Source: Lasiosphaeria ovina (lineage: Eukaryota > Ascomycota > Sordariomycetes > Sordariales > Lasiosphaeriaceae). From it: 64,000 nucleotides of DNA. The notes under the pieces are model-generated. The model saw nothing but the letters and a program-made list of their open reading frames with translations. It was not told the origin of the DNA and did no database searches. The position numbers and the translations under genes were made by a program. Position 1 is the stretch's first letter, and each line of letters opens with the position of its first letter. Below are positions 10,423-20,472 of this stretch, piece by piece. Location of the stretch: the NCBI GenBank assembly GCA_033439765.1, contig JAULSN010000006.1, forward strand, positions 3,162,001 to 3,226,000, read 5' to 3'.

Positions 10423-12595
10423 ATGTCCAGCTTTCGTCGCGCAGACTACGAGAAATCCGCAAGGTTCTGGGCGAATATCGAGCAGGAATTCGACCTCTCA
10501 TCCAAGGCGTCCGTAATGCTGATCTTATGCCAGGCAATGCTGGGAAAATGGGGGATACTAGAGTCGGACCTGCTTCTAGAGCTGGAGGCAGATAAGTCGT
10601 GTCCGGCGCCGCATCCTCTAGCTTACCATCTTCAGCATGCAGCGGCCATTGAGCTTCTCGCTAGGAACAATGCCAGCCGAGCGTTGAAATACTGCCAATG
10701 CGCGCTGAAGGGAAAGCAGAAGCTGATGGGGAGAGCAAGCCCGTCCTACCATAAATCGCTCCACCTGGGGTGGAGGATTCTTCAGAGCATGGGTGACTCG
10801 GTTCGGTCCGAGGCCTGTCGCTCGCTGCTTCCGCCGCATATGTGGGTTGACAAGATACAGACGCCAGCCGAGTACATCAGACGGGCCGTGCTGCTCTACG
10901 AGAATACCCCAGCTCACCTTACCAACAACTCATCACTCGGGATTTTGAATCTAGCAACACCATACGTCCTGATTCTAGCAGTGAGACAGAGGTACAAGTA
11001 TGGCGCCCAGTTCGTGTATTCGTACTCGCGAAACGGGGAGCCCTTCTCCGGACCTCAGTACTTTTCGGATTGGCCTGGAAACGAGATGCCCAGCGGCGAC
11101 CCGGAATCCAGTCCGAGTCTGGTAGGAACACCCTCCCTAATTTTTACATCTTCCCGACTCACCCAGACTTTTGTCAAAGCCTTCAGACATTCTGCCCGGG
11201 AAGATCCGATACGACGACGAGGGGGCTGTGGTCAGCTGGGGCCACGTCAAAGCCGCGTCCAGCACCGAACACGGCAGCAGCACGGTAGAGGACGCATTGA
11301 GCTTGACAAACCACTTTGACATGCTGCAGGAAGACGACCTCTTCGCCTACCCGCGCAGCGATGCGCGGCGCGAGAAGGGCGTCGAGGGGGCCCTCGCCGA
11401 GATTCTCAGCTACGCCTACCGCTCCATCCTGGCCGAGCTGGAGGGGCCGCTCAGCGGCGACGAGCCCGGCAGGAATGCGGGGCTCGTCACCTGCCAGACC
11501 GTGCTGGTCATGCCGCCGTCCCCCGACCGCTACACGTTCGAGTTCCGCACGGCCCTCGAACAGTCGCTCTCCCTCACCCGCGACGCCGCCGCCCACCAGC
11601 CGCTGGCCTCGCTCAACCGCACCGACATGGAAGCTCGCTTCCTGTACAGCATGGAGGGCGTGCCAGAGCCTGCAGGCGACCGCCAGTTCGCCAAGGGCCA
11701 GAGACACCTCTGGTTCGCCGGCCAAGACAGCAGCCGCGTGTTCCTGTTCAGTGTCCAGGACACGAAGCCGTTCCGCGTCGGCAAGCCACAGGCGCCTTCA
11801 ACAGCGTGCGTGCAGGCCACGCAAGACAAGCAGACCAAGATAGGATGCTAATTAACAAGCACTCGCTCAGGCTGCTGACAGCGTGGGAGGCACTAATGGC
11901 AGCCTTTGCCAGGCCGGGCGCAAATTGGGAGACCCAGCACCTGGCGCCGCTGCTCAGGCGCAAGATCGAGACTCTTCTTGCTAGCAATGATGACTCGCCT
12001 CTTGGCCCGGACGAAGTGAGCGCGATAGTCGCAAAGTATGCGCAGCGGTTTTGTAACGACAAGAACGTCGCCGACTGCATCGCCCGCTCCACTCCGTATT
12101 CCATCAGATATGATAACCACAACGGGCTCGGTCAGACCCCGTTGCCAGGCCCGGGCCCGCCGCCGGATATTGTGTTGAGCCACGGCGAGCTGCACCAGTG
12201 TCTCGTGGCGCCTCTGGCTGCGCTGGTTGAGGAGCTTGCGCTCCACATCAAGCGGCTGGATGGGGGGCTGCCTTCGGTGAGAGCTTTCCTTTGTTTCCTC
12301 GCCCATCGGTCAATCCATAGCCTGTGAGGCTAACAAGACAAAGCCCATCTTCGTGACCGACTCTGTTCAGGGCCCGGCCTGGTTTGTGTCCCTGCTGGCG
12401 ACGGCTCTCGGCCAAAGCTTGCGACGCAAGAAGACGGCCGTCTTGGAAGCTGTACACAGAAATTACTATCTTCCTGGCCTAGACCGCAGCTCTGACACGC
12501 TCATCCAGGCGGCGGTGCTCGCGGGGAATATGTGGCGGGACGGCACGCTGCACCAGGCCGCCGGCGCCGTGGGTGGTGATAGCTACCTTAGGTAG
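10423..12595 (+). CDS. TPR-like plus degenerate Hsp70-like (actin-fold) protein
   Basis: Exons are 10423-11121, 11180-11805, 11871-12276 and 12344-12595 (introns 58, 65 and 67 bp; the last two have a GCTAAT- or GCTAAC-type branch site). Phases agree and give 660 residues. Residues ~1-165 are TPR-like: ALKYCQCALKGKQKLMGRAS and a following RSLLPPHMW resemble the C-terminal TPR units of fungal NLR-type proteins. From ~residue 185 the order of segments follows fungal Hsp70-like ATPases: an YSRNGEPFSG-WPGNEMP segment, PGKIRYDDEGAVVSWGH, ALAEILSYAYRSIL, an LNRTDMEARFLYSMEG segment where family members have SEPEAA, then VFLF...TKPFRV, and PIFVTDS...QAAVLAGNMW near the end. Both phosphate-binding motifs appear lost (AVRQRYKYGA instead of VDFGTT-like; no GGGT). 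The start is uncertain because the better ATG at 10314 is in another frame. A pseudo-ATPase or decaying gene fits best. Confidence 0.6.
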
Positions 12596-14841
12596 CAAGA
12601 CTCCTAGATAAAAAGTGAAAGTGTTGTCTCGCGCATTATCTTGTTTGCATTTGGTGGAACTGAACTTGACGACCAACGCGATAACAAGCCAACAGCTCGT
12701 GAAAATATCACAGAGGACTGGAACTGGCGAGGTTGTTTCAATGAATAGACCGAAGCAGTGCGTAATATTATGTTCTATTTTACACGAATCCCACGAAAAG
12801 ACAAGAGAAGGAAAGAAATCGACGGTCCCTGCGAGCAGTTTCCGTGTCAAGAAAATAACGAAAACAAAACAAGAAAGGAATGAATGCGATATAGCAAGAA
12901 GGTCGCAGAAACAGAAACAGAACAGAAACAGAAACAGAAACAAAGATTGACTAAAGGGATCTAATAATACGAACAGTGTTTGCTCAAGGCCCGTCATGCA
13001 GTCTATCCTGTCAGCTAACACCCCCCTAATGCTTCGATGGTTCCCCTTCATAACGCTTTGGCCTAGGGACCGGTGCGCTATCCGAATTTTGTCGTTTATA
13101 CTGGGATTCAACACATGCTGCTCCGGGCCTTCGTTTTGCACGGGCTTGTCCTTCTGTGGTGCGACGGCTGGCTTGGCAGTGGTCGGCTTTGCGGTAGTTG
13201 TGGTCGAGACCTTGGCCTTTGGATCCGCGGCCTTCGGATCGTGACCCGCTGCTGTGCTAGGGGCTCGTGGTGGCGGCTGTGACGGAAGCACGTGCTGGGT
13301 GCCTTGGTCGTGGATGGCTGGCTGTCGGTTTGACGGGGCTGGGGCGTTATTGTTAGTTCTAGGTAGTATCGCCAAGAAGTGCTGGGTCGGGAATGGTGTT
13401 TCGTTTCCGTATTCATCTTCCAGATCAGAAGCTGTGATTCGATCGCCGGGCTTAGGGGCTAGCATTTTTGCCAACTCATTTCCCGAGCCCGCGTGCTTCT
13501 TTTGCCAGTCTTCGGCCGACGGTCTCTCGACTTGATTCGAAAGTAATCTCTGTACCTCGCACAGTACCGCACCGAACGACCACACATCCGAGCGGGTATC
13601 ATGCTCTCCTCCCGCCTTAATCTCGGGGGCAACATACAGTGAGTCGGAGTGCTTTGGCATTGGCATAGCGACGGGATCTTTGGTCTTCTTCGCCATGTCC
13701 CTGCCATACCCAAAGTGCCCGAGTTTGAACAGATACATGTCTTCGACGGGGTCCACATCGTAAACTAATATGCTTTTCATACTGATATTTCGGTGGGAAA
13801 TGCCATTGTCCTCCAAGATTGCCAGAGCGGTCAAAATATCGCGTATAGCAGAGCCAAACCAAATCCCCGGCGGGCGGTTGCTGGGTTCTTTGCCGCAATA
13901 GCCCTTGACCAAGTCATATAGATTGCCATTGTCGGGCTCCATTCGGACACCGGCGTTGGGAAAATCCAGACAAGCAACAATGCTGCTCTATTGCCACCAG
14001 TCAGCAGATGGAGAGAAGAACAGTGACCAAATTGCGAGAGTTTGCTCACAAATTCGGCTTTGAGCTTGGACATGATTTCAAGTTCGTTTGCCTTGATGGT
14101 GTCATCTTTGTATTTTCTCACCACCCACAGCTGTCCAGTTGCCAGGTCGACGGCGTGAGATGTCTTGGTAAAGTAAGGTTCGTTTTCTAGCTCCTTGGAG
14201 GGGTCCCTGTAATAGTGAAGGCAATTGCTAAACCTCTCCGCGGTCTTCTGTCTTGTATTTTCTAGCGACTCTGCAGCCCCTGCCGGCCAATAATGTTCGG
14301 GGTTTGCAAAATCCCTGCACCATTCAAGGCAAAAGGTGAGTCCCTTCCTTGGCTTTTCGTCTTTAGTTTTAATACTCGTGAATATGATTTCAATCGTCCA
14401 CTTGTCGTTTGCCAGCCGTGGAATGGCTCGTTTGCGGGGTTGTTCATCGCCCATGTTGTATATAGAGGGGACCTGGCTCGTCTTCTCGGTATTGTCATGG
14501 ACTTGAAGGGTAGTCAATCTGTCGGAGGTCCTATCCTCGATCATGAGCTCCCCTGACCTGGAAAAGAACAAACGACACTGAGACTCGCTGAATTCTGCTG
14601 GAAGATGGATGTCGTTGTTTTTACCGGCACCAAATAACACGAGTTCGCCTTCAATGAGCGTGTCCCTATTCTCAGGGCTGATAACAAACCCCTCCTCATT
14701 CCCACGACGAATTCGTGGAGCGTGTTTGTTTTTCTCCATCAACTCACTCACCATTTTTCCTTCACCCTCCGCCGCCTTCGGGTAGAGGACAAAGATGTCA
14801 CCGATTTGGCCATTGCTTCTATGCTGGTATGTGGGAGGCAT
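12479..14841 (-). CDS. FHA-like plus protein-kinase-like pseudokinase
   Basis: Exons are 14841-14050 and 13987-12479, with a 62-bp intron joining in phase 0, giving up to 766 residues. Residues ~65-150 resemble an FHA fold (LVLFGAGKNNDIHLP, then SESQCRLFFSRSGELMIED), although the usual histidine after the serine is missing. A kinase fold follows from ~residue 225: a WVVRKYK lysine (~243), an ELEIMSKL helix, an NGISHRNIS catalytic loop (~326-334), LGHFG (~354-357), VAPEI (~383-387), and SDVWSFGAVLCE. The HRD aspartate is Asn, the loop Lys and Asn are Ser, and DFG is HFG, so phosphotransfer is very unlikely. A Pro/Thr/Lys-rich tail follows. The last ~180 codons look like untranslated DNA read through (antisense of a CAGAAA repeat) and overlap the 3' end of the convergent gene, so an unrecognised intron or earlier stop is likely. 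Confidence 0.68.
12901..12945. repeat. CAGAAA microsatellite
   Basis: About seven imperfect CAGAAA/CAGAACAG units form a polypurine tract between the convergent TPR/Hsp70-like and pseudokinase genes. Read on the minus strand it gives a Leu/Phe/Cys-rich run, which argues that this part of the pseudokinase frame is not coding. Confidence 0.6.
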
Positions 14842-15572
14842 AACTGGGAACTTGCCGGTTGGGTGCCGCCAAACCGAGTCTTGACTGGCGAGCGCACAAA
14901 GGTACGTAATTTACAGTAAGAAGGCAAAGAACCAACCGTTTGGTCGACTTCTGTATTAAATAGAAAGAATCAAGAACAGCGGTGGACTAAGAGAAGCCGA
15001 ACCCATCTGACTGGGACGGGTAGGATATATAGAGAGCCGGATTTTATAGAAGCCGGAGGTGCGCTCCTTTTGCCGAATACGCGATGGTTTATGGTTTATG
15101 TGCTTTGGTCTGGAAACGTGGGCCATGGAACGCTGATGCGAATTAGTATCCGTATAGGCGTATACTGCAACCATCAACCCTGCCCGGCAGTCCAGGCCTG
15201 TTTGATCGAGACTTTGTTGGAACGGTCGAGGCCTAAAAAAATGAAACGCTCCTTTCATCCTACTCGATTTGTGCAATACTCGACACTTGGTGAGTGCTGG
15301 ACAGAGGCACGGAGTCGGGTCTGCCGTTTCGCTCAGTTTGATGGGAGTGAGTGGAGTGCGGCCAAAACTCTCTTGGGGGTCTGGTTTGCAGGGTGTGGGG
15401 AGGGGCTTGAGGTGCCCCACCCTCCCACGTTTACGCTAGGCCGCTATAGGAAAGGCGTGGTTTCTATCGGGCGATAAGCGTCGCGAGCTTCTCCATATCC
15501 AAGTTAAAAATTGTGGGTAGTCTCAGCAACTTCTTCGCGCGGTACTATGAGATCATCGTCTCTGCTATCAAG
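14842..15572. other. Divergent promoter region, pseudokinase / PUS1
   Basis: This 731-bp stretch contains AGCCGGA repeated near 15038 and 15052 and a doubled ATGGTTT at 15083-15096. A 135-codon open frame here has no supporting features. No RNA gene was seen. Confidence 0.45.
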
Positions 15573-17663
15573 ATGGCAGCCGACGATTCAGTTCCTCTCC
15601 CGCCGGCGGGCGCCCCTGCAGCAGACACCAATACGACGACGAGGCCCGCGGACGAGAGCGGCCGGGGTGGTCGCGGTCGTGGCGGTTACAAGGGTGGTTA
15701 CCACGGCGAGAGGCGGGGTGGTGCCAGAGGCGGGCGAGGCGGGCGAGGCGGCGGGCGAGGAGGGAGAGACCGCGACAATGACAAGGGCGGCGACGACCGC
15801 AATAGCTCGGGGTTTGGAAGCAGCAAGTAAGTCGGGCATCCAATTCGTCTTTGGCTTCTCTTGTGGTCATAGGCGGTTCTGTCGCTGCCTCCGATTTGAC
15901 GCGCGCAATGCCGACGACTCTGACCAGTTCGCAGACGCGACTTCCCCACCAATCGCGAAAAAGTGCAGAACAACCGATCCGCCAAACGACTCAAGGTCAT
16001 TGAGGACGATGTCCAGGGCAACAGCTACATGAGCATTCCCTTCACCCCCGAGGAGATCGCTGCCGAGGAACGCCGACCGAAGCGAAAGGTGGCTGTGCTC
16101 ATCGGCTACGCGGGCACGGGTTACCACGGCATTCAGATCAACCACAAGGACAAGACGGTTGAGGGCGACGTCTTTGCCGCCTTTGTTGCCGCCGGCGCCA
16201 TCTCCAAGGCCAATGCCGACGACCCCAAGAAGTCGAGCCTGGTCCGCTGCGCGCGAACCGACAAGGGCGTCCACGCCGCCGGGAATGTCCTATCGCTCAA
16301 GCTGATCGTCGAAGACGAGGATATCGTCGAAAAGATCAACAAGCTCCTTCCCGACCAGATCAGAATCTGGGCGATCCAGCGGACCAGCAACGGTTTTAGC
16401 TGCTACCAATCCTGCGAGTCGCGATGGTATGAGTACCTCATGCCCAGCTACGCTCTCCTGCCGCCCCAGCCACACAGCTTCCTGGGAAAGAAGGTAGTCG
16501 AGTCAGCGAAAGAGAAGGGTGTGCTTGAGGAATACTTTAGTCGGCTGGACGATGTCAAGGATTTTTGGGACGAGGTGGAAAAGAATGACATCCAGCCCAT
16601 TCTCGACAATTTAGACGTAGACACTAGAGCGGAGGTCGTGCGGCTGTTGGAAGAGACTGGAGAGCAAGAGCTTGCCGACGAGGTTGTACCCACAGAATCG
16701 AACAGCAAGGCAAAGGCCAAGGTCCAGAAGGATCAGGTCGCGGCAATACCCGAGGTCGAGTCAACCGAAAGCGCCGAGACGAGTGACGCTATGGGCATTG
16801 ACAGCGAGGGCGTTTCGACAAGCAAACCCGTTGCTGAGAAGGAACAGGAAGGAGAAAAGGAGCTCACCCCTGCTGAGCTGGCGCTCCGGGAAGTCAAGGC
16901 CGCATACATCACAGCCAAGCGGCGCTACCGGGTCACACCTCGCCGCCTTGAGAGGCTCCAGCAAGCTCTAGACCACTATCTCGGCACGCACAACTTCCAC
17001 AACTACACCATACTCAAGTCCTTTGCGGACCCGTCAGCCAAACGACACATCAAGTCGTTCAAGGTTGACCCGACGCCGATCTGCATTGGCGACACCGAGT
17101 GGCTCTCGGTCAAGATCCACGGCCAGAGCTTCATGATGCACCAGATTCGCAAAATGATTGCGCTGTCGGTGATGCTGGTCCGCTGCGGCGCTCCGCTCGA
17201 CATTATCAACGACAGCTACGGGCCGCGGCGCATTAGCATCCCCAAGGCGCCAGGTCTCGGCCTGATGCTGGAGCGTCCAGAGTTCACCGAGTACAACAAG
17301 AAGGCGGCTGGGCTCGGCAAGGAGGCCATCGACTTTGCCAAGTACGAGGATCAGATCCAAAAGTTCAAGGACGAGTACATTTACCGGCGCATGTTTGAGG
17401 TGGAGGAGCAGGAGAACTCGTAAGGCCCTATCCGCTGTTCATGAACATGTGCCTTGGTCATTCTAACAGTCTGTGTTTGTAGGTTCCACTTGTTCTTCAA
17501 CCAAGTCGACAACTTCCGCACCGACTACTTCCTTTGGGCTACCAGCGGCGGAGTGGAGGCGTCGCATGAGCGTTCGGACCGCAAGGGCGGCGAGAGAGTA
17601 CCCAAGGCGCTGCAGACCGAGCTTGGAGACGAGGCGGATGGCGTGGTGGAGATTGGCACGTGA
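15573..17663 (+). CDS. PUS1: tRNA pseudouridine synthase PUS1 (TruA family)
   Basis: Exons are 15573-15826, 15935-17419 and 17483-17663 (introns 108 and 63 bp), giving 639 residues. The catalytic domain starts near residue 135 with KVAVLIGYAGTGYHGIQ, the eukaryotic PUS1 signature. It carries the active-site segment RCARTDKGVHAAGNV, with the nucleophilic Asp near residue 194. Further conserved segments are SRWYEYLMPSY, HNFHNYT and HQIRKMI. The enzyme converts uridine to pseudouridine in tRNAs (and other RNAs) in the nucleus. The first exon encodes a Gly/Arg-rich RGG stretch (GGRGRGGYKGGYHGERRGG and on), likely an RNA-binding tail. A Glu/Ser/Lys-rich insertion of ~100 residues interrupts the domain, as in other fungal PUS1 proteins. 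The join KRDFPTNREKV across intron 1 restores the frame exactly. ATG 15573 is the first ATG in frame. Confidence 0.93.
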
Positions 17664-17965
17664 GCGATTGAGCTCACCTCGTTTGCATTCCACAAACGCC
17701 GAAATGGACTTTTCAAAGGTTGGTAGAGATTAAGAATTCTTGCTCTGTACCATTACCTGCCATCGTCGCATACGAGCCTTGGTTTACCCGCTAAAGCACG
17801 CCATGCGTGAAAGGGTAGTTGGGTCCATTTCGCTAGGTAGCTTTAACCAACGCTAGTTCTACCTGTTTTTGTGTGAATACTTTTTAATCTAGTTACCACG
17901 GCCGTGATTACCTCTGACAAGAAGTTGTGAATCCTCCTGGAGGTTCTCATCAGATACTTCACCGC
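17664..17965. other. Convergent 3' region between PUS1 and the phosphatase
   Basis: This 302-bp region is AT-rich in its middle (TTTTTGTGTGAATACTTTTT near 17870). Nothing else was seen. Confidence 0.4.
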
Positions 17966-19034
17966 TTATGCCACAGGAGCCAATCGCCGTCTGATGGTCT
18001 TGATGTCATTTTCATCAAACCCCAAAATCTGCTGGAGATAGCCCTCGGTGCCGCCGTACTGCTGGCGGAAGCGCTCGACGAAGCGGATCATGGTCTGCGG
18101 GTCCGTCGTGAAGAGCTCCTTCAGCCCCGGCGGCAGCGTGCCAGTCTCCAGGAACCCCCTGACCCCCTCAGGTTCGAAGTTCATGATGGCCTTCGGCATC
18201 ATCATCTTGCGGAACGGCTCGAGGCCGATACGTGACAGCGAGTAATCGAGCCCGATCGTTGCCGCGTCCGCGCCCATCAGCTCCAGGATCATCGCTGCTA
18301 GCAACCCCGTACGGTCCCGTCCAGCTGTTCAGGCGTGATTAGCACTGCGCTATTTCTTTGTTTCTTTGTTTCTTTGTTTGTTGAGGTTGTTGTGGAAAAG
18401 CGCAAGTTTTGAAATAACAAGGAGAAAGGGGATCGACGCCCAAGTCCGACTCACCGGTGCAGTGGAACAAGACGGCCTGGCCATCAGCAGAGTCGCGGAT
18501 GCCCTCAAACACCTTGCGGTACCCAACCTTGTACCCGTCCATGATCTCGTCGTGCATCCTGACGTAGCCGGGACCCGGCGACCCGTCCGCGAGCGGCGCG
18601 AACGTGGCGATCACCGTCGGCGTCGGTACCAACGGCCCGCCCTCTACATTCATATTGAACGGGCAGTGCATCCTCTCGGGGCCGCCGTCGTCGTCGGAGG
18701 GGAACGAGGCCTGGCCGAGCTCGTCGCGGCGCCGCAGGTCGTATACGCACCGGATCCCCAGCTGCGAGCGCAGCGCCACGCGCCCCTCCGGCGTGATCGT
18801 GTCCGGCGCACCGCTGCGGTACACTCTTCCCGGCGCGACGAGTGTCGGTACCAGACCGCCCACGTCCCGCAGGTTGAGCACGCCGGGGACCATCTCGGGC
18901 GAGACGAACGGCGGCAGGCTGAGCGCCTGCGTCATGAGCTCCGGGGGCGTGATGGCTTCGGTTATTGGGACGTTGGCGAGCTCGGCGAGGAGCGCGAGGT
19001 ATGGCGTCTGGGGTGGGGTTGGGGTTGAGGCCAT
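17966..19034 (-). CDS. Tyrosine phosphatase, PF13350 (Y_phosphatase3) type
   Basis: Exons are 19034-18455 and 18324-17966, with a 130-bp intron joining in phase 1, giving 312 residues. The intron falls inside the active site. After splicing the sequence reads VLFHCTAGRDRTGLLAAM, the P-loop of this family (Cys ~192, Arg ~198). Upstream lie VLNLRDVGGLVPT and GRVYRSGAPDTIT, also family hallmarks, plus the YDLRRRDE segment. Members of this group act on phosphotyrosine or phosphoinositides; the substrate here is unknown. The C-terminal half is helical and ends LGFDENDIKTIRRRLAPVA. The intron contains a TTTCTTTG tandem repeat (about 18353-18380). ATG 19034 lies just before the conserved part; the frame is open further upstream but lacks convincing coding sequence. 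Confidence 0.88.
18353..18380. repeat. TTTCTTTG microsatellite inside the phosphatase intron
   Basis: Three and a half TTTCTTTG units lie within the 130-bp intron of the phosphatase gene and may explain why that intron is longer than its neighbours. Confidence 0.6.
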
Positions 19035-20472
19035 GATTTTTGGAGATGGGATGCTGATTAATTTCTGAGAGTTAACGTTATTTGTGCCTCGGGCAATAGT
19101 GTTGCAGGCGCGTGCAGAAAAGGGTATAATTAAGTGTGCCTTGTGACTTGGAGACGGGGGAAAATTGGAGAATTTAAATAAAAAATAAACAGCTTCCCTC
19201 GAGCTCAAGTGGAGCGCTTGAAAGTCCTAGCAGCGGTGAAGGACTTGGGTCGCGCTTTCTGTCGGAGAAATTGCTGTGCCGGCTTATTTCTAGCCTGGCA
19301 GGCACCACCTTGGCAGTGTGTGACCCGGGTGTGTGCCTGCCTCGAAGTCACCCATCCACCCGTCTTCATCAGGTCGAGCATCGCCCATTCCTTGGACCGT
19401 GATTTCCTCACCAGGCAACCTTGCCGTTGCCAGGCGGTTGTAATGGTCCATGTGGGATGGAAGCCATTGGTCTAAACATTGCGCAGGTCGCCACCGCCTT
19501 GGAGGGGTGTCGCTAAAATTACCCGCGTTGTATGTTGTTGTTGTTCACACTGCAGCTTCGGAAATAAATGTATGTATTTGCAGACAGCGTTTCTGTACAC
19601 TGATTGTAGCGAAACTGTTTCAGTGATTAAAATAACCAATATGAAGCTGCAGACAATTTAAGGCTTTCTCTCCTCCCTCTTTTCGTTTCGCCATCGTTGG
19701 TGTTTTTAACCTAACCGGCGTATAGGTTTGAAGCTGAAAGAGATTCACGCATGTTAGGTAATGGCATACCCGTCGTCGGACGGTTTTGACTTTCGAGGAC
19801 CTTTAGGTCGGGACTCTGCCTGTGGCAGGCGCCCTTCTCTGAGGGCCCGATAGAGCCTAGATCTTCATTGCATTGGACGAAAGGGGTTCGCCATTTGGGG
19901 TTATACTTGCAACTACAACTACACCACCTTCATGACATGCAGAATAAAGGCCTACGACTTTCTAGAAGTTCCGCAGTCATTGCTTCTTTTCTCACCTTGA
20001 ACTCACTTTGAACTGGGAGATGGGACTTCTTACGCTGGAGGCATCAAAACACAGGACGCGCCACGGAAACAGGACGCGTGACGGAGCCGCATGGTTACCA
20101 ATTGCTGAGGCGTCCAACATGGGAGAAATGGTGAACTTTAGGCCAATGTTTTCTTCCACTCCCATCCAGACTCGTGCATCAACTGACATGGGCATACGTG
20201 ACTTGCCAAGACTCCGGATCGCCCAGGGAACGGATGTGGTCGCCACCATACCTAATCACCGTACGCGCTCTTTGCCTCTCCAGGTTCCTCCCTCAACCAC
20301 ACGGATTCTTTCTGACTCTTTGCCTGACAGTAACGTCTCCATACATACCCGGGTTTGTGAAGGTATCATGTCTCATAATCTGAACCATTGCTAACGTAAC
20401 TCGCGATCCATAGCCTTTGCGTACAAAAGATTGCTTCCGTGGGGGAGGACATCTGCCCAACTGCCATTGAGA
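19035..20472. other. Divergent intergenic region, no gene seen
   Basis: This 1.4-kb stretch lies between the phosphatase (minus) and the repeat protein (plus). Open frames of up to 128 codons (20008-20394) lack domains, signal peptides or matching splice sites. No RNA gene was seen. Confidence 0.5.

Noticed and set aside
10405..10430. Very short intron joining the MDPLSV start to the TPR region
   Set aside because: It would be only about 25-30 nt, too short for fungal splicing, so a frame break is the better explanation.
15070..15477. 135-codon open frame between the pseudokinase and PUS1
   Set aside because: It lies in the divergent promoter region, an opposite-strand frame covers the same bases, and no family features were seen.
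20008..20394. 128-codon open frame upstream of the repeat protein
   Set aside because: No consistent splice to the downstream gene and no recognisable motif.
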